Shown in pieces: positions 1-13,700 of a DNA stretch of 64,000 nucleotides. The translations under genes and the position numbers were made by a program. The notes under the pieces were generated by a model, which made no database searches, was not told where the DNA came from, and was given only the letters and a program-made list of their open reading frames with translations. Position 1 is the first letter of the stretch. The number at the start of each line of letters is the position of its first letter. Source of the stretch: Acridotheres tristis (Eukaryota; Chordata; Aves; Passeriformes; Sturnidae); contig CM072897.1 of NCBI GenBank assembly GCA_037013685.1, positions 20,906,143 through 20,970,142 on the forward strand, read 5' to 3'.

Positions 1-1672
1 GAATCAGAGAATATCTCCATTTGGAAAGGATATTTAGATAGATGATAAGGTCAATGTCCTGTGCCCTTTAAAAATATCATTTGAAAATAGATGAATTCTG
101 CATCCTTTCCAGTGACACTTAGGAGAGGTAGTGAGCCTTTTTTGTTTCCAATCTCACGTGTTCCAAACTAAGAATTAAGATTGTAAGTAGGTTATCTGAA
201 TACAGGCTGTGCAATATCTAGAAGGAGATGGAAGGAAGGTCAGCAGCTTTAGGAAGCTACAGGCTTTTCCTCCAGCTTATAAATGGTGCAGGTGGTTTTA
301 GTTGGGATCCTTGGAAACTGGTTACGTGTAAAGCTGATGGAAGAGTGAGAGGAGGAATCAACAAGTTCGTAGGATCTTGTGATTTTCAGAGGTAACTAGC
401 AAACATTTTATGAACTACAAGTGTTCTCTTGGGACAGGAGTAAAGCAGTGTTACAGTTGCACAGCTGAGTGGCACTTTTTAAGCTGCAAGACACATTGCA
501 CTTAAAAACCAGTTTTGGATGCTCTAGCTACTGCCATCTTACTGTTGGAAAGAAGTTAGAACTTTGAATCTTAGGGAAAAAAGAAGGAAATGTTACCTTG
601 GAAGGCCTTGGCTACATCTTGTGTGGTTTCTAGTTAGAATTGTGAAAAATAAGTGACCACTGCTACCAGTCCACTTCTAGGAGAAGGATGATACTTGATT
701 GAAAACAATAAATAAAAATAGAGCAAATTCTAATACCACTTTATTGTTGTCTATCTTAATGAAGTAAAATGAGATTGAACTTGGTATTGAAAATCATTGC
801 TGGGTTTTTCATGTAGTGCTTACATGGAAGTTTCCCAAATGCAATTTGGTTTCATTAGCACTAGCATAACAGCAATAAATAATCATCTTAGCATTCCAAC
901 TGTAAGGTTGTAAGTGAATTTGTTGGAATTTGTCTCCATTCTTTCCAGTCAGCAGGGTTTGTTGCTCCTGAGCTGGCACTGCAGGGTGTGAGTTATGTCA
1001 GCATGTGTGCCAGGCTCGAGAGCTGGCCTGTGTGTCAACACTGTTGAGTTAATTAGCTAACCAGACTTCCTTTCTTTAGAATCTATGATTATTCTAGTTA
1101 GTAGATATTTTTCTAAAAGTAAGTTCTTGAAAGTCTGCTCTGAAAGAAGAGGAAAGCTCCAGAAATGCAACCCTTAGTCTTTCTGCATCCTATGACTTCA
1201 CATGTCTAATCGTATACCCATGCTCATCTACATCGGTTTTATATGCACTTACTGAGGGATGCATATGCTCTGCTGTCTTTTATTTCAATTGCTAAAAGAT
1301 GAGCTATCAGACTACTTGCCAGAAAAAATGTGGAAAAGACATTATCAAGACAAATATTTACATTTGCTATTTGCAGAAGAAAACCAGGACTGTTCCATTT
1401 AATTGCTCTGGCAATTTAATTGTGATTTAAGTAAAAATGGATAGGACCAACAAGCTTTTATAGATAATGTGATTCTAATTAAGCAAATAATATAATGCTA
1501 AAGATAACTGATTCTCTGTGGCTTAGTTTTAAGTGGGAGTAATTGTATGTGTCAACTAAACAAAAGGGTTTTGGTCTGTCAGTAAAACATTTATTTTTAT
1601 GTGCAGTGAGTAGCTGGAGTCTGGATTCTCATCTATGTGCAAAGGGTAATGAATTAACTTGTCTTTTTCTAG
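1..1672 (+). other. IFT140 intron (upstream part)
   Basis: AT-rich sequence with no exon, repeat or RNA gene that I recognise. It ends in the polypyrimidine tract and AG of the exon at 1673. Confidence 0.6.
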
Positions 1673-1794
1673 CACGGTGTCTTGTTTCTGTGGAAAATGG
1701 ACCATCGGGGCAGAGTCCAGGGTCCTGCCCTGGTTAAGCAGGAGTATGGGAAATGCTTGTGTCACTGTGCCTTTCGGCCACCCCCTCCTGGCGA
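1673..1794 (+). CDS. IFT140: IFT140 exon a (first exon in window)
   Basis: The acceptor is tttttctag before CACGGTGTC and the donor is GA|GTGAGT. The exon enters in phase 0 and leaves after two bases of a codon. It encodes residues 1-41 of the window product, including [16 protein letters not shown], a WD40 blade of the first propeller. Two longer open frames over this stretch (1543-1737 and 1659-1886) are in the wrong frames and are shadows. The upstream exon that supplies the start codon is not in the window. Confidence 0.93.
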
Positions 1795-4700
1795 GTGAGT
1801 ATTGGCCCCATCAGAGCTCTGCTAGGCCAGAACTTTGTCTGGTTCCACAGAAAAAAAAGTTCTACCCACAAATGAACTATTTTTAAATATATAAAAAAAT
1901 GTTCTTCAGCTAACTGGTCTATATTTCCAACCTTTTCTCCCACTCCGGTAGCTGGCTCTGTGTCCTGTGTGCAGCAACTGATCTTCTTTCTCTTCTCCAC
2001 ATCTCCTGTCCGTTGCTGTTGTCTCTTCTGTCTTAGTTCTTCTAATTAGCAATATTGCTGATTGTGGAAAGCCATAAACATGCTGGAAACACACTTATCA
2101 TTGTGTTATTGTCAAAAATAATTAAATTAAAAGTCAGTTCTTAAACATTATTATTTCTTTCATTTCCAAGCAAGAAATTGGAAGCAGCTGCAGTAAAAAA
2201 GAAGTTTTCCTTGTCTAGGCTTTTCTGTTTCATGTCTCTGTATTTTTACATTAGTGATGCATTTTGAAAAAAAGAAGGTGAAACAATGCAAATGAAAACT
2301 AATATTGAAATTTTGTTTGTATCTTTTTGAGTTTGCTCTTTTTTCAATCAGTGTATGAAACATCTTTATTCTCTTTATACAGTATGCATTATTAACTACT
2401 CATCCATTCTTTGAGACTGAAACTACTCTGTTATGAAAAGAATTGGGAATGAAGTATCTCTCTTTGCAGGGACTTGGTACAGCTGGCAAAAGCAGCTGTG
2501 AGTGGTTATGAGAAAGCCTTGGATATGTTTAACTGGAAGAAAGCTGGAACAGGACCATCTCTGAAAATGGCGGTCCAGGAAGGACTCTCCTTCTTTATCA
2601 CTCTGATAGATGGTAAGAGCAAAATCACTTTTCCATTTGGTTGGGAAGTTGTTTCCTTAGAGCTTCAAAATAGCTCAGTGCATGACAGTCTTGTTTTCAT
2701 ATATCTGAAACCTGGGTTATATTCATGTATTCAATAGGGCAGAGTATTCATAGGAGTTGTATAATGTTTAGTAAAAAATGAATAAAATTATTGAAGTCTT
2801 GTCATCTTCAGGGTGATCTTGTTCATAAGGACAGCAGAGGGACTGGGTTAGCCAGGTTCCTGAAGAAGTGAGTATGAGGAAAACAATCTCTAACATACAA
2901 GTGTAGATAAAATTAGCTTTTGTGCTTCAAAATAATGCATATGTTGTGGGTTCTTTTTTCTATAAATAGGCAAATTCTGCTAAAATGTATCTCTTAAATT
3001 CTGAATTTTCTTTTCACTTTGTTCTCATGCTTTGGAAATGATGCTTCAGTCTTACAGAACAAAAAAGTCTGAGAATCTGTTTTGTCAGTTTTCTCCCTAA
3101 GGTTGTTTCTTCTCTGCATTTTCCTCTTCCTTGCCTTTTACTCTTCCCTGTCTTTTCCTATCCCTTTTAGTCTTCTGGGTACTAGTTTGCTCTAAGCTAA
3201 TTTTCTTCCCACCTCAATTCTTCTTGTGATGCCATCTCTCTGTAAATTGCTCTCTCTGAACTGGAGCCAGAATGTATGTGGGAAGTTGCATAATGGATGT
3301 TTCTGGTAGGTGATTGGAGTAATCCTCTTGATTCAAGTGTTAACTGCTCTGAAAACATTTCAGTTATGCTGGTTCTGCAGTTCCCTTACAATTTGATTCA
3401 GTGTTTTACCAAAACTGGCACCCTTTGTTTACACCAGTCCAGCACCAGTACAGCTTGCAGGAGTGGCATGGGCCAGCTGTGTGGTTGGTTTGCAGAGCAG
3501 TAGACTGTACCTTCTTTCAATGTGTGAGTACAAGCCTCTTTACTAGAAAGGTATCATTTAAATGGAAAATGGACATGAGGTGTTTCATAAGGATACAAGG
3601 AGAGAAGCTGTGTCCATTCCATCCTTACCTTCAAAGTGGCTGTTGTAGTGATGGTCCCCATCTAGGGGCAGGCTCTGTGTCCTGTGGGTGCTGTCCTTGG
3701 CTTGGTTTGAGACATGTTTGGATTTGGGGATGCTGGTGAGTGAGAGCTGGATATGCCCCATCTGTGTGTGCTGGCACCGAGAAACTGTCTGCATGCTGGG
3801 CTGATCCCACAGTAAGGGCAGCGAGGGGGGGGGGGATTTTGTGCCTCTGCCCCACTCAGAGGAGACCCCGTGTGCAGAGTGCCTCCAGCGCTTGGGTTCT
3901 CAATACAGGAATGACATGGAGCTGTTGAAATGAGTCCAGAGGAGGCCATGGAGATGCTTCGTGGACTGGAGCCCCTCTGCTCTGGAGCCAGACTGGGAGA
4001 GCTGGGGATCTTCACCTGAAGAAGAAAAGGCTCCATGAAGATGTTAGAGCCCCTTCTAGGGCCTAAAGGAGCTCCAGGAGAGCTGGAGAGAGACTTTGGA
4101 GGGCCTGGAGAGACAGGACAACAGGGAATGGCTTCCCACTGCCAGAGGGCAGAGTTAGATGGGATACTGGGAAGGAATTGTTCCCTGGGAAAGTGGGGAG
4201 GCCCTGGCACAGGGTGCCCAGAGAAGCTGTGGCTACCCCTGGATCCCTGGAAGTGTTCAAAGCCAGGTTGGATGGGGCTTGGAGCAACCTGGTCTAGTGG
4301 GAAGCGTCCCTGCCCATGGCAAGAGGGTTAGAAAGAGATTAGTTTTAAAAGTCCCTTCAAACCCAAACTGTCCTGTGATTTAACAAGATGAAGAGATCTG
4401 TGCAGGATATTTCAGGGATAAAATAAAGCAGTGGGACAGCATTTGGAAATTTTTTTTTTTATATATAGCTGGAATGTCGGGGATGGTAATATATTTGCAA
4501 GAGTTTTGGAAATCTAAACATTATTTTAAATCAAATCATATCTCTTGTGTACAACATTTTAGTGCGGATCCTTAATGTTCATTCTCACACACTTGTGTTT
4601 TCTGCTTAAGCTTTTGGGGGAAGTTGCTATCTAATTTAAAAGGTTTTTTGCTTTACAGTGGTGTAAAATGTCACCCTTATATATTGCTAAGAAACTATGT

Positions 4701-7700
4701 GGATGTGGCTTGAGATCTGTCAGATTTTGATGACATTGGTTTGGGTGGTTTTTGTAGTACCACTTGCAAAGAACTGTACTGCTTGTAGGGGGTTTCACTG
4801 CCTAAACCTGTGCATGCAATGAGTGGACTGAGGCCAATTGTATGAGATTCAGTAAGGCAAAATGCCATGTGCTGCACTTGTGTGACAACAGCCCCACAGA
4901 GTGCTCCAAGTTTGGGGGAGAGTGGCTGGAAAGTGTCCTGCAGGAAAGGCCATGGGGGCGCTGGTGACCCTGAGCCTAGGTGTCCAGGTGTGCCCAGGTC
5001 AGCAAGAAAGTCAATGGCACCTAGCCGGGATCAGCCATAGAGTGGTCACAGGCTCAGCACAGAGACCATCCCCTGTGCTGGACTCTGCTGAGGCACCTCG
5101 ATTCTGGCCAGTCATGACCTTACGGGACTGGAGTATGTCCAGAGAAGGGAACAGAGCTGGGGAAGGGTCTGGAGAACAAGTCTGATGAGGAGTAACTGGG
5201 GAGGCTCAGCCTGGAGAAAAGGAGGCTCAGCTCAGGGGGAATCTTCTGGCTCTGCACAACTCCCTGACAGGAGAGGGCAGTCAGGTGGGGGCTCTGCTCC
5301 CAGGAAACAAAGAACAGGACAAGAGGAAACAGCCTCAAGTTGTGCCACGGGAGGGTACACTGGACATCAGGAGGAATTTCTTCACAAGAGGGGTTGTTAA
5401 ACATTGGAATGGGCTGCCCAGGGCAGTGGCGGAGTCATCATCCCTGGAGGTGTTCAAAAATGACTGAACATGGCACTTCATTATATAGTTTAGTGGGTGT
5501 GGTGGTACTTGATCAAAGGTTGCGCTTGATGATTTTGGAGGTCTTTTCCAACCTTAATGATCCTGTGATTCTATGATTTATAGACTAGTACAACTTAATG
5601 ACATTTTAATGGCTTGTAAAATGTTGATAGGTGCATTAGTTGCTGTTGTCAGTATTTTTAGAAGAGTACTGTCCCATTTGCCTGTCAAATTATGGATTAA
5701 AGCTGAATTTGGTGTGGTGCAGTGTTTCTTAAACAATGAAGAACTTCAGGTCCATAATTTTGTCATTTAAACTCTGCTCTAAATTGAACCAATTCTTAGC
5801 TGCCATTCTTCTTTCACAGATTTTTTTTTCTAAGGCTGAAGATTTCAGAAGCTATCATTCATACAGAATGATACTTGCAGTTTAAAATTATTTGAAGTAT
5901 TCCCCTTTGGATGTTCTACATGGGGAAAAATATGCTTTGGTTTTATTGCTCTGGTCAGTTATTGTAGTCTGTCCTGAGACAAACTAGAAAATGAAAGATT
6001 TTTTTTTTTGTTATTTTTACCTTTTCAGCACTTGAGGCATGTTTTATTAAGGTAGAAAGCATCAAGTTTGACTTTCGTAGCTAAAAGCTGTTGACTAAAA
6101 TCTGCACTTTGTTTATTTGTGCTACAGGTTCTGTGCACTATGTAAATGAGAAAGGGAAGACAAGGCAGGTATTGTGCACAGACAATCTGGTCCGAAAGCT
6201 CCTGTTGCTAGAGGAAAGAGATGTTCTACTTGTAATAACAGAGAATCTGCAGTTGTCCTTGCATGCAGTTTCTCCCGAGGGAGAGGCAGAAGAGCTTATG
6301 AAGGTAAGAGTCGTACTACGGGGTAAAGTTGCAATATTTATTCTTTATAAGTTTTGGAGGTTTTTTTGGTTTGTTTTTTTTATTATCACTGTTTTGGTTA
6401 CAACTGAATCAACTTTCATATTTCTCAGATAATATGGTGATGAAGAAGCAAAAATAGCTCATCTAAAAGTGGAATAGAGTGATGTGTTACTGAACTTGGA
6501 AGGATGGTTGTCATCTTGTCTTCCTGTTTTTTAAGACTTTTTTTCATTTTGACCCTATTTTAATTCTTTTACACTTACTTTCAGTTTCTTAGTGAATTAG
6601 AGAAAAATTGGAAATTACAGTTGTTCTGCTTGCAGAGGTGAGTGGTGCTTAGCACCATGTAGATGCAGCTAAATTATTCTATACCACCTGTATCATCACT
6701 GCTTTCGGGGAGAAAACCCCAGAAGTGGGCACTATCTGCCTTGCTCTTTCTCGTGGGAAAGTTGTCAGCATCAGCCCTGCAGACTCTGTCTTCTGCCCCC
6801 GCCATCCACTCTCTTCCCATTTTCTCTGAGACGCAGGTATGGGACATGGTGCTGAAAGGAAAGCGGTGGAACACAGAACTGATGTGTGCTGAATGGCAGC
6901 ACCAGTAGGGAGGCTGCGGGCAGGGGACTGGGGAGGCCCCCAGTCCATCCAAAGGGAGCCCAGCTGAGCCCAGTCCAGCCAAGCCCATTCCAGCTAGCCC
7001 AAGCCAAAAGGAGTGCAGCAGAATTGCAGGGAGTTGCAGCAACCTGTAGCATCAACCCCCAGTGTAATAGAGTGGTAGAAGCAATGGTGCAGCCCCAGTG
7101 GGGCTGCAGTGTGACCCGTCTTGGATGACCCAGCTTTCAGGGGAGTCTGTTTGCCATTGTTTTTCATGGTCTTGGCCTGGGTGGGGCAGGAAGCCTCTTG
7201 CCATACTGCCTTTGTTCGTGATGGCGTGCGGGAGCCTGGGGAAGTTATGTGGACACAACCTCTGGGGAGCATCTACCATTTTGATTTTGGTCTCAGCAGT
7301 CACATAAAACTAGTCTTTTGTGGCTAAAACATCTTCTGGTTTGGGATTTTTAAAAAATTCATTTTGCTGTTGTTACTTTGTGTTTCTTATTCCATTGCTT
7401 TTTGCTTTCAGTAAATTGTCTCAATCCATAGTCTCTGCATGTGTCTTACCAGAAGGGGCAAGAGAAGGGCCATGGCTTATTTGGTGTTTAATTTTTTGCT
7501 GGTGTTAAACCACCACATTTAATTGGTGCCCAAGGTAAGGCTCAAGAGGATTGAGATAACTTTGATCTAAGCATTTGTGTTTTAGGTAGAGAGCTCCCTG
7601 GTTCCAGTGTTGCTTGGTCTGTTCATATGGGTATGATACCTATCTCTATATATACTCCTGCATAAGTGCTGTGTATCCAACACAGTGATCTGTTTCAAAG

Positions 7701-10700
7701 CAGGGAGAAGGATCAAGATTGCTGTACTCTCTAATACCAGTTTATGGCATGATAACATCACAGGCAATGGGGATCATTTCTGATACATATTTAGTGTTGT
7801 TCTTCTGTCCTGGCCTTGGCTCCTACCTCTGAGGATTCATTAATAATCATACACAGGCTGTGGAAGGGAGAGGAAAGGATGATTTTTTCCAAGCCTTTTA
7901 TCCTCTTCTCCTCCTTCAGGTCTACTACAACAGCTTTTGTGAATTTTGAATTCTCTTTGGATGTTAAGGGAAGCATGCCCTCATTGATATGTCTACTATG
8001 TCTCCTCTGTCCAGTGTACAGCATGTTAAGATTTAAGACAGAGATTCTAGGGAAGTTGTCCAGAAACGTATCCCAGGATGGATAGTCATTAGTGGTGTGG
8101 CATGTGGGAGAAAATGGGTCAGCTTTTGAAAGAGTACTCTACTCCTGGTTCAGAAGTTCACCCCTGAACAACTACAGGGCCCTGATAAAGTGTTTGAAAG
8201 AAAATTGCTGTGGCAGTTCCAGAGAAGTGCGGCATTATGGAACGTGTTGGACCCTGGCTACAATTTACTGGACACTGCTTGTTTCCATACAGCACCCTCA
8301 GAGGGTGGAGGAGGAAAGCAGAGCAACAGGCACAATGGCCACTCAAACTGCAGCTTACCCATAAGAACAACCTGTGCTGAGAGTAGTTGCCCATATTCAG
8401 AAGAAGAAATCCAAGACCAAATCTGTTCATGTAGTGAGTGATGAAGAGGAAGCAGGGCCCTCACAACAGGAGGAAGAGGCAGGGCCAGAGATAATCACCT
8501 GAATCCTATCCCTGAGTGAGCTGCGAGACATGCAAAAAGATTTCAGCCTTCAGTCAGGTGAGCCCCTGGTGACCTGGGTGCTCTGATGCTGGGCTATCGT
8601 GGCTCATGATATGAAATTAGATGGTAGTGACACTTGGCAACTGGGATCCATGTCCTGGGATGCAAGTACTGACCAGGGGATTGGGAAAAGTCCAGAAACT
8701 CTCAGCCTCTGGATGCAACTCCTGTCAAATGTGAGGGGAAAAGTTTCCTTGGAAAGATGACCTTTTAGTGCCTTGAGACAAGTGGAATACGGTGGAACAA
8801 GATATCTGGTACCTGAGAGAATTAGCTATGCTGGAGATAATATTTTCAAATAACAAGCAATTCTTTACTAATCCAGACAACATCCAGTGTATGCAAAACA
8901 TATGGCGGAAATTCCTACAGAGTGTGCCGGTGTCATATGGTCTCATTGGGAGTGATGTCTTAGAAGGAATGAGAGCAAAACGTGAACTATTTGCTTACCA
9001 AACAGATATATGAAGAAACTATCTCCACCCTGTTACAGGCCTGTGTCTTTTCAGTGGAAAGACTGACTGAAGATGTCCAGAAATTAAAAGAGGAAATGTG
9101 TCACACCCTGCTTTATGCTATTACAAAATGCTGCTTGTGGGTAGACCCCAAACCTTCACTTTCCTAAGATGTTTTTTTCTTTTTATCCAAGACAGAAAAA
9201 GGCTGGACACTTGTATGTTACAGGAGTGTCCACTTCTTATTGGTCATTACTTATATTTGACTAGAATTAAGATCTGGAATTTCACATTTTAAAGGTATCT
9301 TTATTAAATTCTAGGAGAAGTTCTAGTGCAAGAGTAAGAGTGCTCCTTTTTCTACTTAATTAACCCACTACAAGGTTTCTTTTATTAAATTTATACATTA
9401 AAGTCTTGATGCATTTTATGGTGATCATTGTCTGAATCATCTGAATTCACTGTCTGAATATGTCTGAATTGACACATAGGTCTAGTTATTTTCATATTTT
9501 TACTTTTTAGCCAAACTGTGCAGTTCAGATGCTTAGTGTGCTTCAAAGTGCTGCTCCCACCTTCTGTAAATGTATTTATTTGCTTATGGTTAACAGGTGA
9601 AGTTGAGTGGGAAGACTGGTCATTCTGCAGACATTATTTTAATAGACCGTAGCCTGGTTATTACAGCACTAGGTGAGACAGTCATCAGGTAAGAATGAAA
9701 GTTGTTCTGGCTGCCCCTGAGAAGGGCAAGCTAAAAGTTGCAGTCTGCAATGAACCAAATATTTTGCTGCAGTGTTGGTTGGGGTTTTTTTACCAATAAT
9801 GAAAAACTCCCAACATTTCCTAATTTTGTTTGTCAAAATAAGTAGAGAAACGAAATGAAGTTTTTTTTTTCTCAAGGACAAAAACTAATTTGGTATGGCT
9901 TGCTTTCTCTCTAGGTATTTTATTTTGTCAGGCAGTGCTACCTACTCTGTTCCTTCCTTGAATGCTGTTATTGATTTCTTCTGAAAATAAATCCAACTGG
10001 GGGTTTTGCATGAAAATACAGTCCCTTTGCTGTTCTTGCCAATGTTACTGTCTGATCCTTAGGATACTCATAGCGTCAGCAACCAGAAAAAGTGCTTACT
10101 TTTCAGGACATTTCTTTTACTGTAATATAAGAGAAGTATTTAAATTACTTCTGTACCTATTAATTTAAAGTATGTTGCTTTGCCATGCTGTTATGTTACT
10201 GTGTTCTGTAGTTCTACTTTTTTGCAATCTTTTCTTCCTTGTCTTTACTATGACCTGCTCTACCTATTCCTCTAACCTTTTGGGAAGGTGGGAGTGGTAC
10301 ATTAATATCTACATTTCCCTTTATTGAGCCTCTATCTGCTACTGTCAGACAAAATCTTTTGTTATTTTTGTGAGAATGCAATAAAGACCACGTATCTAGA
10401 AGGAATAGTTTCATGGCAATATTTAGTTTGAGAAAATAAATCTGGAACCCAAAGGACTATATTCAGGAATATAGAGGAGGAAGCATAATTAGGGAGGAAG
10501 AAAATTGCAACTAGCCCTCACTTTCTTTTTTTTTTTTTTTTTTTTAAAGCTGTGCTTGCTTCTGACTTCCTTCTTAGAGAATATCCCTAAACATACTGCA
10601 GATTAAAAAGTCAAAGGAAAAGGAAGGACATTGTTAAGAAATTCACACTTCAGAGGCAGTTGCTGACAATTTAATTTTAAAAATTAAATTATCTAGGTAT

Positions 10701-13700
10701 TGGGGAAATAGTAAACTAATGCCATGTACAGCATCGTATGGACTGTGTTTGGCAAGACACTTGGAAAGAAAAGTGTTGTTAACACTCTTGTTTTGTGTGT
10801 CTTAGGTTCTGGGATTTGGATCGAGATGAGAACTATGTGCTCTCCCTAGATGTGCAATTTGGCTTTGATGGGGGAGAATGTATCAACTGTGTGTCTTACT
10901 GCAGTGCTAAAGGTGAGAAATAACATAGCAGCTGTGATCTCTGGTCCTAAACCTTGTCAAACCTCAGCCTTCATGCCCTGTAATAATTTCATTATGTTTG
11001 TCTTGTGACTGAGGTAGTATGCGATGTTGAAGATTTTAGTTTGGATAGGGAAAGTGCAGGGAAATCATTTAATACTTGGACTCACTGGAGTTGTCTCATG
11101 GTAGAGGACCTGGATTACCTTTGGCACAAATACCCCTGGAGTACACCTAATGTACTCCAGGGTTTTGCGCATTCAGTCTACAAGTCTGCACTACAGCTAG
11201 TGCAAAATAGAGCTTAGTGGCATGTATTGTGTGTATGCCAGGCCTTTACAACAGATCCTTTCTACAGAGATGTTCCTAGGCACCACCTTGTTTGCTAGCA
11301 TAGGCACAGCTGATGTCTGCTGTAATGGTTTTCAGTGGTTGGTTGTCCAAAGTGACTTAAAAACTAGCTGTTTAAAATATACACAAGCCATAGGAGGAAT
11401 GGCTGAGGTCACTTGGTTTGTTCATCCTGGAGGAGACTGAGAGGAGCATCCATGGGGCAGCTTCCTCACGAGGGGTTTTTGTGAGCAGTGACAGGACCCA
11501 AGGGAGCAGCCATAGCTGTTTCCAGCCAGGGGAGGGATAGACTTGATATCAGGAAAATTTTCTCCCCCTCAGAGGGTGATCAGGCACTGAACAGGCTCCC
11601 TGCGGAAGTGGAGATGACCCTAAGGCTGCCAGAGGTAAAGGAGTGTTTGGACAACACTCTCAGGCACATATTGGGATTCCTGGGACTATCCTGTGCAGGG
11701 CCAGGAGCTGAACTTGGTTGACTCTTCCAGCTCAGGATATTCAATAGTTCTATATTCTAAGAAAAGGTTAAAATGAAGTAATTGTGTGATGCATTTTAAA
11801 AGTACTATCTTAGAAGATGCACCTTGCTATGTGGAACTTCTCCCATTGTTTTTCCAGAAAAGCTCTCCCATATAGGACTAGGATGTTGGTTTGCAGTGAG
11901 GTGAGAAATGCTGATGCTGGAAAGTGCTTTCTCAGTCCCCAAGAACCAGAGTTCACTGCCTGTTAGATTGTGTGATGTAGATTTGTTTTTCTGAGGTCCA
12001 AGATGAAATGCCTGAAATGTTTGTGAATGGCAGGTATCTTGGCTGCTGGAACTAGCAAGGGGAGAGTAGCAATGTGGAAGAAAGCAGCAGGATCTGATCT
12101 GAGCACATGGGCTTCAGAGGGCAAGGAGAAGTGGAAGTTCCAGGCATCTACAGAACTTGAAGGAAATGTCACTCAGATAAAGGTAAGAAAGGAATGATCC
12201 TCCTTGAATGTTAGCAGGACTTTGCAAGCCTTAGATGAATAGACCATCTTTGTGAAAGAGATGGCCATGATCTCTGTCATATGGATATATGTTCCAGCAG
12301 CTGGTCCTCTAGAAGTAGGAGGAAAACCCTTGAGAATCAAGTAACTTTTAAAATTGAAATGGGCAGAAATACTTCCTGTTTGCAGCTAGTCTCTCCATCA
12401 TATGGCTCACTGGCAAAACCTTTGGATTCAGCTACCTGAAATTTTCTGGGAACAAAAAGATTATCAGAAATGTCAATTTTACATAAATTTATTAAAAAAG
12501 CAAGAAAATATGACTAAATGCATGATTTTATTAATTTTTTTTCTATTTGTCACTATCTCAATGTAAAGTTTCATCTCACTGGTAGTTGTGAAAATAAAAA
12601 AATATGTTTACAACCAAATACTCTTTGGGGAGATGTGCCATCTAGAAAGGAATGCTATATATTTTAACTTATTGTCTATTAAGTGTCAGGATGCAGCATT
12701 TTAATTTATTTGGAATATTTTCATTTGTCACAATGAGGTTAAACACTGTCATTCTATGCCTAATAGCATTTTGATATACACAGAAGAGAAATGCTGAGTG
12801 TAACAATCATTAATTTAAAATTTAAGTTTTATATTAATTAACAGCTTTTTTGCCACCAATGTTCTGGTAAAAGGCAAAGCTTGTGCTTTAGGTTCTCCAA
12901 CATCTTTGATTGTTGTGTTTTATACAATATTACGAAGTTTTTTCAATTTTTGAGTGTTTCTGTTATACTTTGCATAATTCTGTTGCTGTGCTTCTTATGT
13001 GAGAACAATCCCCATTATTCTTTACAAGGAAAGAAAATCAAATCTATCTGGTGACTTTCAAGAGAAAGTAATTTTGTATTTTTTATTATTCTGTTTTCTC
13101 GTAAGAGTGGAAAGTTTTTAAAAAGCAATGGCATTTGCTTGCTCTCTGGTGGTATAGAGTGAGAGTCTGTAACACCATCCAGCTTACAAAGTTAAAACAG
13201 AAGTGCTGTGAAAATGGAGAATCCAAGTGTTTTATTAACAAGCTTCAGTAACAAAAGGTCCAGAATATAGGAAATAACGTGTGCTGTAAGTATCTCATAC
13301 ATTTGTTAATATAGGTGATTGTGTCAGCTTTCCCATTCAAGGTTTTTTAGTTAACAGGATACGGAGCAGATACTGTCCAGAAATAGTGCATCCTCTGCAG
13401 CTCCCATAACTACACCAAAGGGAAAATTGGTCATTGGATTGGGGTTTTTTTGGTTTTTTTTTTTTGTTCTGTTTCATATTTATTTTTTCTAGTAAAGAAC
13501 TGTTACTCCTTTCCCCATCTTTTTTCCTGGAAGCCCTGTATTTTTGAAGTTATAATAATTTGGAGGGAGGGGGCCACCTTTCCATTCCAGGAAGGCTCCT
13601 GCCTTTAAAAGACACATGTCTTTTAAATCAGGACATTAATTGGTGACCAATGTGAGGCCCAAGGGCATTGAGAGAAAAGGGTGAAAAGAGAATAATAAGT

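Larger units (their letters stand above)
2613..6127 (+). other. IFT140 intron with two CR1 copies
   Basis: Two CR1 LINE 3' fragments (about 3858-4380 and 4800-5577) fill the middle. The rest is AT-rich with no coding signal seen. A short poly-G run lies near 3827-3835. Confidence 0.7.
6880..9165 (+). mobile_element. decayed ERV (copy 3): LTR end, primer-binding-like site, gag remains
   Basis: An LTR-like end (...taaaccaccaca at 7517) is followed by a primer-binding-like site. After that come gag fragments related to those of the two ERVs at 13-25 kb. No pol was seen, so the copy is truncated. The left boundary is approximate. Confidence 0.65.
6304..9596 (+). other. IFT140 intron holding a decayed ERV
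   Basis: The central 6.9-9.2 kb is a decayed retroviral copy (separate entry). The flanks 6304-6880 and 9166-9596 are AT-rich with nothing recognised. Confidence 0.65.
10913..12033 (+). other. IFT140 intron with hairpin and CR1-like fragment
   Basis: It contains a perfect 12-bp inverted repeat at 11134-11162 and a CR1-like segment at about 11405-11760. Nothing else was recognised. Confidence 0.6.

Noticed and set aside
3662..4210. 182-codon - strand open frame
   Set aside because: It lies over a + strand CR1 3' fragment and surrounding low-complexity sequence; the protein has no recognisable domain.
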